Assembly: GCF_000372525.1 (NCBI RefSeq) | Contig: NZ_AQUR01000093.1 | Location: 337 to 64,336, forward strand | Source: Cupriavidus neocaledonicus | Lineage (GTDB): Bacteria; Pseudomonadota; Gammaproteobacteria; Burkholderiales; Burkholderiaceae | DNA length: 64,000 nucleotides | Direction of reading: 5' to 3' | In this document: positions 9,201-15,848 of the stretch, one piece after another | Layout: each line of letters starts with the position of its first letter | How positions within the stretch are numbered: the stretch's first letter is position 1 | Program-made: the position numbers and the translations under genes | The notes under the pieces: model-generated | The model's input: only the letters and a program-made list of their open reading frames with translations | Databases searched by the model: none | Told to the model about the DNA's origin: nothing

Positions 9201-11802
9201 ACCAGTCGATGCCGACGTGCCGCAGGTAGGCCAGGCAAACCTCGACCGCGCGGGCGCTGCGGTCCTGCACCAGGTAGACGTCCAGCTGCAGGCACGTAAC
9301 CAGCGCTTTCTCGGCCGTGGTCATGGCGCGCGCCGACAGCGCCGCCAGCCGTTCGTCGGCCATCGATAATTGCCCGGTCAGGAATTCGCATTCGGCCCGG
9401 TTAAGTTCCACGGCGAAGACCAGGTCGTGCCGGCGCTGCCAGCAATCGTCGTCGAGCAATCCGGCACTGCTGACCAGGTAAGTCAGGGCCGATGCATAGG
9501 CGGTGGCCGCCTTGGCCCGCTGGCCGGCGAGCAGGTTGAACTCGGCCAGCTGCTCGCGCTCGTCCCGTTCGGTGATCAATGCGGCGCCGCGATTGAGCTG
9601 GCCGGCAATCTCGAAGCTCGCCTCGGCGCGCCGCTCCGGCGCCGTTTGCGCGGCGAGCAGGCGCCCGATGCGCAAATGGGCCCGGGCGCGCGAGTCGACG
9701 GGGATCAGCGAGTAGGCGGCTTCATGGACCCGGTCATGGACAAAGGCGTAGGTGCCGTCCTGCCGCTCGACCAGTTCCTGGCGGACCGCCTCCCACAGCG
9801 CCACGCCGACCTGCGGCTGCGGCACGCCAAGCGCAGTCGAGAGCGCGCCGACGCCGGCGACGTTGCCCAGACAGGCGAGCTGCTGCAGCGCGTGCTGCGT
9901 GGTGGCCGGCAGGCGCGTCAGCTTGCCGGCCATCAGGTCCACGACGTTGTCGGTGTAGCCCTTGGCATGGATGCGGTCGGGATCCCAATGCCATTGCCGT
10001 ACCTCGTGATCGAAGGCGAGCAACGCTTCGTCGACCAGAGCATGCAGGAACTGGATCACGAAGAAGGGATTGCCACCGGTCTTGTCGTGCACCAGTTGCG
10101 CCAGCGGCGCAATGCGTTCCGGCTCGGCGTGCAACGCTTCGAACAGGAGCTGGGTCACGTGCTCGCTGGCAAGCGGTGCCAGCGTGATGGCGTCGATCCG
10201 CACGCCGGCGTTGCGCAGGGCCTGGAGCCTGGCTTGCAGCGGATGCGCGCCGTCCACTTCATTGTCGCGGTAGGCACCGATCAGCATCAGGTGGCGCACC
10301 TCCGAACCGGTCAGCAGATCCTCGATCAGGTCGAGGGTGGCGGCGTCGAGCCACTGCAGATCGTCCAGGAACAGCGCAAGCGGGTGCTCAGGGCGGGCGA
10401 ACACGCCGATAAAGCGCCGGAATACCAGCAGGAAGCGGCGTTGCGCCTGCTGTGGCTCGAGCACCGGCACCGGTGGCGGTTCACCGATGATCAGCTTCAG
10501 TTCGGGTATCAGCTCGGTCATGAGCCCGGCGTTGGGCTCGAGCGCATCGCGCAAGGCCGCGCGCCAGGCCGCCAGTTCCGCGTCTGGCTTGCCCAGCAGC
10601 GGCCGCACCAGGCTCTGGAAGGCCTGCACCAGCGTCGCATAGGGAATATCGCGCTTGTACTGGTCAAACTTGCCGGCTGCGAAGAGACCGCGTGGCGGCA
10701 CCAGCACCTTGTGCAGTTCGTTGACGACCGACGATTTGCCGATGCCGGAATAGCCGGACACCAGCACCAGCTCCGGCACCCCCAGCTTGACCGTGCGTTC
10801 GAAGGCGGCCACCAGCGTGCCTACCTCGCGCCCCCGCCCGTAAAGCTTCTCTGGAATGAGCAGCCGGTCAGGTGCGCCGTGCGCGTCCAGAGGAAAGGGC
10901 TCGATGCTTTGCTGCCGGCGCCAGTGGTCCAGGCAATGCTGCAGGTCGCGCCCGACACCGGCGGCGGTCTGGTAGCGCTCCTCCGCGGTCTTGGCAAGCA
11001 GCTTCATCACGATGTCGGAGACCATGGCCGGGACGTTCGGCACCCGTGCCGCGGGCGGCATCGGCATGCGCGCGATATGGCAATGCAGCCATTCCATGGG
11101 ATCCGTCGCCGAGAACGGCAGGCAGCCGGTCAGCATCTCGTACAGCGTCACCCCCAGCGCATAGAGGTCGCTGCGCGAGTCGATCGAGCGGTTCATCCGG
11201 CCGGTCTGCTCTGGCGCCATATAGGCCAGCGTGCCGGCAATGGTCTCGGGCGGTTCCGGTGTCTGGCGCTCGCGCGGCAGCCGCGAGGCAAGGCCGAACC
11301 CGGTCAGGCGCGCGTGGCCGTCGGCACAGTGCACCAGGATGTGGGCCGGCTTGAGGTCCTTGTGGATCAGGCCGCGCTGATGCAGCTTGCCCAGCGCCGC
11401 GGCGATGCCGATGGCAAGCGCCAGGGCCTCCGCCACATCCATCGGCTTGCCGAGCAGATGCGAAAGTGGCTCGCCGCCCGGGTCCTCCAGCACCAGCAGG
11501 GTGCGGCCGGCCTCTCGCACCATCCCGAGGGGACGCACCGACCACGCGCCGTCCAGTTCATCCTTCAGGTCCAGCTCGTGCGCAAGGCGGTCCAGCGTGG
11601 CAGGCGTGGCGTGCTCGGCCGCGGCGCGGGCGAGCAGCATGGGCTGGCCAGCACCGTCGAGCGGTTGCACGGAGCGGAAAAAAACGCGCTCGCCATCGTC
11701 CCACAAAGCCTGGCTCCATAAATCCTGGGACCACAAGGCCTGGGACCACAAGGCCTGTGACCACGAGGCCTGGGGGGTGCCAGCCGTCGGCGCCTGATCC
11801 AT
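6223..11802 (-). CDS. Giant hybrid sensor: kinase-like/AAA ATPase/GAF/PAS/histidine kinase
   Basis: A 1859-residue cytoplasmic protein of the trifunctional Ser/Thr kinase-ATPase-sensor histidine kinase family. Order: SQALW pentapeptide repeats (10-34); kinase-like domain (about 40-300) with HKDLKP at 147-152; MalT/AAA_16-type ATPase with Walker A GYSGIGKSS (350-358) and Walker B LALFLDDLQW; long helical TPR-like region (about 600-1230); GAF (about 1250-1410); PAS (about 1440-1550); then HisKA with SIAHEVNQPIAA (His near 1643), N box NLIVNALEAM, G boxes DSGPGF and GLGMGLS. The C-terminus resembles FixL/TodS/StyS-type kinases, which pair with FixJ-type regulators such as the one at 13989. The DFG aspartate is glycine (G168) and no N-lobe lysine is evident. 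The ATG at 11800-11802 follows GGGAG; the frame is open to 12273 but lacks support there. Confidence 0.92.
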   Translation of the reverse strand: MDQAPTAGTPQASWSQALWSQALWSQDLWSQALWDDGERVFFRSVQPLDGAGQPMLLARAAAEHATPATLDRLAHELDLKDELDGAWSVRPLGMVREAGRTLLVLEDPGGEPLSHLLGKPMDVAEALALAIGIAAALGKLHQRGLIHKDLKPAHILVHCADGHARLTGFGLASRLPRERQTPEPPETIAGTLAYMAPEQTGRMNRSIDSRSDLYALGVTLYEMLTGCLPFSATDPMEWLHCHIARMPMPPAARVPNVPAMVSDIVMKLLAKTAEERYQTAAGVGRDLQHCLDHWRRQQSIEPFPLDAHGAPDRLLIPEKLYGRGREVGTLVAAFERTVKLGVPELVLVSGYSGIGKSSVVNELHKVLVPPRGLFAAGKFDQYKRDIPYATLVQAFQSLVRPLLGKPDAELAAWRAALRDALEPNAGLMTELIPELKLIIGEPPPVPVLEPQQAQRRFLLVFRRFIGVFARPEHPLALFLDDLQWLDAATLDLIEDLLTGSEVRHLMLIGAYRDNEVDGAHPLQARLQALRNAGVRIDAITLAPLASEHVTQLLFEALHAEPERIAPLAQLVHDKTGGNPFFVIQFLHALVDEALLAFDHEVRQWHWDPDRIHAKGYTDNVVDLMAGKLTRLPATTQHALQQLACLGNVAGVGALSTALGVPQPQVGVALWEAVRQELVERQDGTYAFVHDRVHEAAYSLIPVDSRARAHLRIGRLLAAQTAPERRAEASFEIAGQLNRGAALITERDEREQLAEFNLLAGQRAKAATAYASALTYLVSSAGLLDDDCWQRRHDLVFAVELNRAECEFLTGQLSMADERLAALSARAMTTAEKALVTCLQLDVYLVQDRSARAVEVCLAYLRHVGIDWSPHPDDADVRREYQRIWTGLGDRAIEDLVDLPLMQDADALVTVEALSKLFPPALQTDANLACLTICKGVSLSLELGNCDASCMLYANVGRVAGRRFGDHQAGYRFGLLGCELVDRRGLRRFEAKTFLCFSIFVARWLKPVSTCRALLRRAFDAANRIGDLPYGAYVGNSLNSDLLFAGAPLAEVQREAERGLAYALKVRFGLVIDFITTQLALVRMLRGLTTRFGCLDDDPCGEAATEDHLAGSPGLALAECWYWVRKLQARYLAGDLESAMAAAARAQPLLWTSSGFFEDAEYHFYGALVLAAWSDLASDSERTQLREALAAHHRELDLWAQHCPENFADRATLVAAEIARLEGRVVEAEQLYEQAIHAAQEAGFLHSEALANELAAGFYAARGLGKIARLYLQDARYAYLRWGADGKVRQLEARHPYLRTEEAAPGPTSTMATPVEHLDLATVLKVSQAASGDIVLDKLIDMVMRTAIEQAGAERGLLILADGGGHRIAAEAIAGNDASRVQLRDEPVSAAMLPESVLYHVLRTGRSIVLDDAASDPAFDTDPYVGQHRARSVLCMPLMNQAQLTGALYLENNLTARVFSPDRIAVLKLVVSQASSSLENARLYRDLAEREAKIRRLVDANIIGIIVWNADGDIIEANDAFLRMVGYEREDLVSGRVRWTDLTPTELRADSEQALAHAVRTGSALPFEKEYIRKDGSRLPVIVGLAMFADNRREGVAFVLDLTERKHAEERVRDSERRYRDVETALAHANRLATMGQLTASIAHEVNQPIAATMTNAQAALRWLGADPPDMDEVGQVLGRIIKDTNRAGDVLRRIRELVRKAPPRKEPVDINEAIHEVIELTRGEAAKSRARVQVQLAEGLARIEGDRVELQQVLLNLIVNALEAMSETDGARDLRIGTSKAEAGGVLVTVSDSGPGFASLSAEQACAPFYTTKPAGLGMGLSICRSIIDAHGGELSIGNGVPHGAMVRFTVPACPPDAS
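11701..11775 (-). repeat. Five 15-bp tandem repeats coding (A/D)LWSQ units
   Basis: Five consecutive 15-bp units (11701-11715, 11716-11730, 11731-11745, 11746-11760, 11761-11775) of the form CCACAAGGCCTGGGA lie inside the sensor gene. They encode SW-SQALW-SQALW-SQDLW-SQALW near the N-terminus. The period is a multiple of three, so copy-number change would not shift the frame. Confidence 0.9.
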
Positions 11803-12134
11803 TTGCAGCTCCCGGTCTGCCGCACTGCCATCAGGCTGCCTCCCGACATGCGGCCGGAGACCATACGGGTCTGATTCAGCCTGGCCGGATACGCACCGGA
11901 AGCGAGTTACAACACGGCATCTTCTCGATCGACAACGCTGCCAATGCAGCATCCTGGAGAATACACCGCGGCGGTGGTGTCGGCACCGGTGGGTGACAGG
12001 CGGCGGGCTCCGGCCGCGAGCGCAGAGGCTTGCCGGGCACATGCATGCCGGGTCGCCTTCCGCGCGGGCGCAACGGTGGCGCAATTTGCCTGTCGGGACG
12101 CGTGTCGCGACGGCGACGGGCGGATCGGCGCGGC
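11803..12134. other. Intergenic region upstream of the giant sensor
   Basis: 332 bp between the LysR stop and the sensor start, both on the minus strand. It holds the GGGAG ribosome site of the sensor gene and a short inverted repeat AGACC-N5-GGTCT (11858-11872). I see no copy of the shared TCATACC/GGTATGA promoter module and no convincing terminator. Confidence 0.5.
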
Positions 12135-13172
12135 TCAGGCCGCCAGCATTTCCGCGGGGTTGCGGCCGGCGACGGCGTGGTACCCGCCCGCCTCGTCGCG
12201 ATCGAGTGCGCGCATCTGTTCGGTCATGAAGTCGATGAAGACGCGGATGCGCGCAGGCAAATGCTGCCTGCACAGGTAGCAGATGTAGTGGGCACGGTCA
12301 TCCGGCATATGTTGCGGCAATGCCTCGACCAGCACATGGCGTGCCAGGTGGCCGCGGACCTGGAATTCCGCCATCTGCGCCAGGCCACGGCCGTCCAGCA
12401 TGGCCTGCAAAACCAGGTCCGCGTCGTTGAAGGTCAGCCTGGCGGCGGGCAGGTATTTGCGGACGCGCCCATCGACCTTGAACTCCCACTCCGAAACCGT
12501 GCCGCCGGCGTGGCGGAAGTTGATGCAGTCGTGCTCGCTCAGCGCTTCCAGCGTGGCCGGGAGTCCGCGCTGTTCGGCATAGGCACGAGACGCGCACAGC
12601 ACCATCCGCGTCGTCATCAGCGGCCTGGCGATGATGTTCGAGTCTTCGATGCGGCCGCTACGGAACGCGACATCGATCTGGTCTCCGACAAAGTCGGCCG
12701 GCCGGTCGTTCAGCATCAGGTCGACCGCGATATCGGGGTAGGCCTGGGCAAACCGGGACAGCAACGGGGCGACCAGCTTGCGCCCGAACTCTACCGGAGC
12801 GCTGAGGCGCAGCAGGCCGCGAGGCGGTCCCTGGCGCAAGTCCAGCATGTCGTTCATTGCCTCGGCAAGATGCGCGACGCCGCGGTTGCAGTGCTCGAAG
12901 AACCTTTCGCCTTCGCGTGTCAGATGGGTGGACCGCGTGGTACGCGAGAACAGCCGCGTGCTCAGCTGCGTCTCCAGCTTTTGCACATTGCGGCAGACCG
13001 CCGAGCGTCCGATGCCCAGCCGCTCGCCGGCGCGCGCAAAGCTGCCCTCGGTAGCGACGGCCATGAACGCGATGATTCCCGCGTAGCTGGTCGAAAAGCA
13101 GGTGGACAGGGCGGGGGCGGGATCGTTCAACCCAACGCGAACGCCATGGTTCGAAATCGCCGCTTGCATCAT
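12135..13172 (-). CDS. LysR-family transcriptional regulator
   Basis: A 345-residue regulator. A winged helix-turn-helix at about residues 32-90 contains SFARAGERLGIGRSAVCRNVQKLE and is followed by the LysR linker and a periplasmic-binding-protein-like effector domain (RLSAPVEFGRKLVAPLL onward). The ligand is unknown. The ATG at 13170-13172 has a strong ribosome site (GGGAG, 6-nt spacing), although the HTH begins later than usual because of a roughly 30-residue N-terminal extension. Its promoter carries copy A of the module shared with the LRAT gene and the efflux operon, so it is probably under the local two-component system. It lies between the giant sensor and the response regulators. Confidence 0.92.
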   Translation of the reverse strand: MMQAAISNHGVRVGLNDPAPALSTCFSTSYAGIIAFMAVATEGSFARAGERLGIGRSAVCRNVQKLETQLSTRLFSRTTRSTHLTREGERFFEHCNRGVAHLAEAMNDMLDLRQGPPRGLLRLSAPVEFGRKLVAPLLSRFAQAYPDIAVDLMLNDRPADFVGDQIDVAFRSGRIEDSNIIARPLMTTRMVLCASRAYAEQRGLPATLEALSEHDCINFRHAGGTVSEWEFKVDGRVRKYLPAARLTFNDADLVLQAMLDGRGLAQMAEFQVRGHLARHVLVEALPQHMPDDRAHYICYLCRQHLPARIRVFIDFMTEQMRALDRDEAGGYHAVAGRNPAEMLAA

Positions 13173-13266
13173 TGCTGGCTCCCCTCGTTTTCAGGATGGC
13201 TTGCGAACGCAGGCTGCGAACGCTTTGCGCTTGAGAAAAGCGTAGGGCCGCGGGCCCGGCAAGACC

Positions 13267-13326
13267 ATGCTACGCACCGGTGGCGCGGCTCCTACCTACG
13301 CTTCGATGCCTCATACCGAGGTATGA
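13267..13326 (-). promoter_or_regulatory. Shared promoter module, copy A (drives LysR gene)
   Basis: In the minus direction: palindrome TCATACC-TC-GGTATGA (complement of 13311-13326, extended by two further paired bases on each side), 15 nt, GTAGG (complement of 13291-13295), 18 nt, TAGCAT (complement of 13267-13272). The last two fit -35 and -10 positions; the palindrome centre would be near -60, a usual site for an activator. Copies B and C have the same spacings to the base. Confidence 0.7.
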
Positions 13327-13401
13327 GGCCGCGCGTCCAGCCAGTGCGCAAGTGCCGCTTCCGCTGCATCGTGGTGTTCCCGCGGCGAGACCGGCGGGGA
13401 G

Positions 13402-13460
13402 TTATACGTTCGTATGATTTCCCGGCGCTGACCCGGGATTTAGGCTTCAAAGCGTAGGGC
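13402..13460 (+). promoter_or_regulatory. Shared promoter module, weaker copy D (receiver gene)
   Basis: Plus strand: TTATACG-TT-CGTATGA (13402-13417), 15 nt, a poor -35 (CCGGG at 13433-13437), then TAGGGC (13455-13460) at 17 rather than 18 nt. It lies about 105 bp before the receiver gene. The palindrome is good but the core promoter is weaker than in copies A-C. Confidence 0.45.
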
Positions 13461-13564
13461 AAGGTAGCGCCGCAGTTACCATGGCACGCCACGTCGGAAT
13501 TCGCTGATTCGCCAGCGGGCATTCGTCAGGTGGCGTGCGTCGCCGAACGTCGAGGGCCGCTCTT

Positions 13565-13936
13565 TTGTATTCCGCTCAAACAGTTTCGATCGTGGATGAT
13601 GACGAGGGCGTCCGCCTCGCCACGGCCAGCCTGATACGCTCGCTTGGGCGGCCGACACGGATGTTTGCGTCCGCGGAAGAATATCTCGCATCGGGCTACA
13701 TCGCCGAGACGTCATGCCTGGTTTCCGACGTGATGATGGCCGGCATGTCAGGGCTGGCGCTGCATGAGCGTATCCGCGCGCTTGGCTATGCGCCGCCGAC
13801 CATCTTCATCACCGCGTTTCCGGGCCCCGACCTGGAGGCCAGGGCTCTGGCCAATGGGGCGCTCGCCGTACTGGAAAAGCCGGTGGATGCCGGCACCATC
13901 GCACACTGGCTGCACATCGCGCTGGACTCGGCATAG
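13565..13936 (+). CDS. Stand-alone receiver-domain response regulator
   Basis: A 123-residue protein consisting only of a CheY-like receiver domain: acidic pocket VDDDEG, phospho-acceptor aspartate in CLVSDVMMAG, conserved threonine/serine region IFITAF, and lysine in VLEKPVD. There is no DNA-binding output domain, so it may be a phosphate sink, a relay or a diffusible partner for the histidine kinase. I chose a TTG start at 13565 because GAGGG stands 8 nt upstream and homologous receivers begin just before TVSIVDDDE; an in-frame GTG at 13535 is the alternative. It lies divergent from LysR and convergent with the FixJ-type regulator. Confidence 0.85.
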   Translation: MYSAQTVSIVDDDEGVRLATASLIRSLGRPTRMFASAEEYLASGYIAETSCLVSDVMMAGMSGLALHERIRALGYAPPTIFITAFPGPDLEARALANGALAVLEKPVDAGTIAHWLHIALDSA

Positions 13937-13988
13937 CGCTGCCAGGACACGGTGGAGGAAGGCACGCACCGCCGTCCTGTCGCGGGCC

Positions 13989-14663
13989 TCACCCGGCCTT
14001 GCGGAAACTCGGCTTCACGCCCAGCGCTTCGGACATCCGGACCAGTTCCGCAACGGATCGCGCCGCCATCTTCTTCATGACTTGCCCGCGGTGGATTTTC
14101 ACCGTGATCTCGCTGAGATTCAGCTCGCCGGCAATCTGCTTGTTCATCAGGCCGGCAATCACGAACACCATCACTTCCCGTTCGCGCGGCGTCAGCGAGG
14201 CATAGGCCGTGCGCAGCACCGCGCTCGACTGTTCGGCAGCGAGCCGCTCGCCGTCGCGCGCCAGGGCATTGGCGACCGCATCGAGCATGTCCTGGTCGCG
14301 GAACGGCTTGGCGAGGAAATCGATGGCGCCCGCTTTCATGGCCTTGACCGTCATCGGGATGTCGCCATGCCCGGTCATGAAGACGATCGGCATGCGCAGG
14401 TCGCTCTTGGCGATCTGCTCCTGGAAAGCCAGTCCGCTTTCGCCGCGCAGCCTGACGTCCAGGACCAGGCAACTGGGGGCGTCTTCCTTTGGAAAAGCCA
14501 GGAACTCGTGGGACGAATCAAAGGTCTCCACCCGCAGCCCGATCGAGCGCAGCAGGCCGGCCAGAGCGAGCCGCATTGACTCGTCATCGTCCACGACATA
14601 GACCACGGGCTCGATGCGGCCGCTGGTTTTGTGGCCCGGAGTCGACTGCGACGACGAACTCAT
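13989..14663 (-). CDS. FixJ-type response regulator (receiver + LuxR HTH)
   Basis: A 224-residue regulator. The receiver domain (about residues 20-135) has VYVVDDDES, the phospho-acceptor in CLVLDVRLRG, FMTGHGD and FLAKPF. The C-terminal LuxR/FixJ helix-turn-helix contains SLTPREREVMVFVIAGLMNKQIA and SEITVKIHRGQVMKKM. Such regulators (FixJ, StyR, TodT) bind 16-bp palindromes and activate transcription when phosphorylated by FixL/TodS-like kinases; the giant sensor here has that kinase type. The ATG at 14661-14663 follows AAGGA. It is the best candidate to bind the TCATACC-N2-GGTATGA sites in this region. Upstream, copy B of the module points away from it toward the LRAT gene. Confidence 0.94.
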   Translation of the reverse strand: MSSSSQSTPGHKTSGRIEPVVYVVDDDESMRLALAGLLRSIGLRVETFDSSHEFLAFPKEDAPSCLVLDVRLRGESGLAFQEQIAKSDLRMPIVFMTGHGDIPMTVKAMKAGAIDFLAKPFRDQDMLDAVANALARDGERLAAEQSSAVLRTAYASLTPREREVMVFVIAGLMNKQIAGELNLSEITVKIHRGQVMKKMAARSVAELVRMSEALGVKPSFRKAG

Positions 14664-14892
14664 CTCGGTTTCCTTTCGTCGGCTGGCACCGGCAGTGGCT
14701 GGGTGGGGTGTAGGTATTCTAGGTGATTCGGACACGCCAAACGGCGTCGGATTCTGCCAGACGACCAGGCGGCAGGCCGTTCGCAGCGAGCCTGATAGGC
14801 CATCTCCTGCACCGGACGCGCGCGGGCCAGCAGGGAGTCGCGCCGGCGGCGCGGCCATCCGCTCCCGATCTTCCGCTGGCACGGCTGCGGAT

Positions 14893-14952
14893 ATATACCG
14901 CGGTATGAGCGTTCGACGCCAATGTAGGCCCCACGGCAGCCCTCCGTAGAAT
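14893..14952 (+). promoter_or_regulatory. Shared promoter module, copy B (drives LRAT gene)
   Basis: Plus strand: ATATACC-GC-GGTATGA (14893-14908), 15 nt, GTAGG (14924-14928), 18 nt, TAGAAT (14947-14952). The -10-like hexamer is the best of all copies (five of six consensus positions). The next gene on this strand is the LRAT-domain protein at 15188, leaving a leader of about 230 nt. Confidence 0.7.
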
Positions 14953-15187
14953 GGGTTTCACAAGACCGGAAACCTACCCTTGAATCAAAGACCGGTGCGA
15001 TCGCAAGGCGTCCGCGCCGGCCGGAAGCCACACTGAAATCAACGCGGTGAAGCCCTTTCCCGGGGACGATGTCCCCCGGCGGGACGCCCTTTGCCCTGAA
15101 TCGGGCACGCGCGGCAGCGCTCCGGTCAGTCCGTCATGAGCGCGCCGGGGGGACGGGAGTCACTGCAAAGCCAATTGGCGGCCCGCC
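14953..15187 (+). other. Long leader of the LRAT-domain gene
   Basis: About 230 bp between the copy B core promoter and the LRAT start. The main feature is a compact hairpin with arms GGGGAC (15062-15067) and GTCCCC (15071-15076) and a 3-nt loop, not followed by a T run. I see no supported ORF and no known riboswitch. Confidence 0.4.
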
Positions 15188-15715
15188 ATGGAAACACTGA
15201 CCTTCGACTGGCTCGCAGCGTCGCCTCAGGCGGCCGGCGCAGCCTGCTCCATCGCCATCGGCGCGCATCTCGTGACCGAGCGCGACGGCTACGTCCACCA
15301 TGGCATCTATGCCGGTGCGGGGCAGGTCATCCACTATGGCGGCTTCGACCGTTCCACCAGGCGCCGTCCCGTCGAGACCATTCCGTTGCCAGGCTTTGCC
15401 GCGGGCAAGGGGCTCAGGGTCCAGGCGCACGCGGATGCGGTCTACGTCGGCACGGCAGTAGTGGAGCGGGCCAGGTCGCGCCTGGGCGAAGACCGGTACC
15501 AGTTGCTGACCAACAACTGCGAGCACTTCTGCACGTGGTGCGTGTCAGGCGTCGGGCGCAGCGAGCAGGTACGCCAGTGCCTGCGCAACCCATGGCTGGG
15601 CATCCGCACGCTGCTTGCGCTGACGCGCGGGCACCTCCATGCGATCCGCGAGCGCGTCCTGCGCGTGCGGCGGTATCGCCAACGCAGCGCTCGCGCGAGC
15701 GCCGTCGCGCCGTGA
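15188..15715 (+). CDS. LRAT-domain (NlpC/P60-like) protein
   Basis: A 175-residue protein with the LRAT/H-box thiol fold: AIGAHLVTERDGYVHHGIYA supplies the catalytic histidine, VIHYGG follows, and LLTNNCEHFCTWCVSG carries the nucleophilic cysteine of the NCEHF motif. Eukaryotic relatives are acyltransferases or phospholipases A; the bacterial ones are mostly uncharacterised. No signal peptide is seen; the C-terminus is arginine-rich. The ribosome site before the ATG is weak. The gene is the first one downstream of promoter module copy B, so it is likely part of the two-component regulon that also includes the efflux operon. A membrane-lipid modifying role would fit an envelope-stress response but is only inference. 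Confidence 0.83.
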   Translation: METLTFDWLAASPQAAGAACSIAIGAHLVTERDGYVHHGIYAGAGQVIHYGGFDRSTRRRPVETIPLPGFAAGKGLRVQAHADAVYVGTAVVERARSRLGEDRYQLLTNNCEHFCTWCVSGVGRSEQVRQCLRNPWLGIRTLLALTRGHLHAIRERVLRVRRYRQRSARASAVAP

Positions 15716-15848
15716 GCCAGGGATTATCGGCCTGGCTTCTCCTCGCGCATCCGCATCTCTGGCATCCGCACCGGCGCGATCGCAATCGCCAAAGACGGTG
15801 CAAAGGCCAGCGCCATCGCGCGCCTGGCCCCCCTGGCGTCTGGCTCGT

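Noticed and set aside
9370-11721. 783-codon plus-strand open frame opposite the giant sensor
   Set aside because: Low-complexity Arg/Gln/Gly/His-rich translation and full overlap with a well supported gene mark it as an antisense shadow; the same holds for 6922-8781.
11701-11775. CRISPR-like array
   Set aside because: The 15-bp units are contiguous without spacers and lie inside a coding frame.
11858-11872. AGACC-N5-GGTCT inverted repeat upstream of the sensor as another regulon site
   Set aside because: It does not match the TCATACC/GGTATGA palindrome and is not followed by the GTAGG and TAGNAT boxes at the right distances.
11803-12273. N-terminal extension of the giant sensor to 12273
   Set aside because: The extra 157 residues overlap the LysR 3' end, are Arg/Pro-rich without domain features, and the ATG at 11802 has a good ribosome site.
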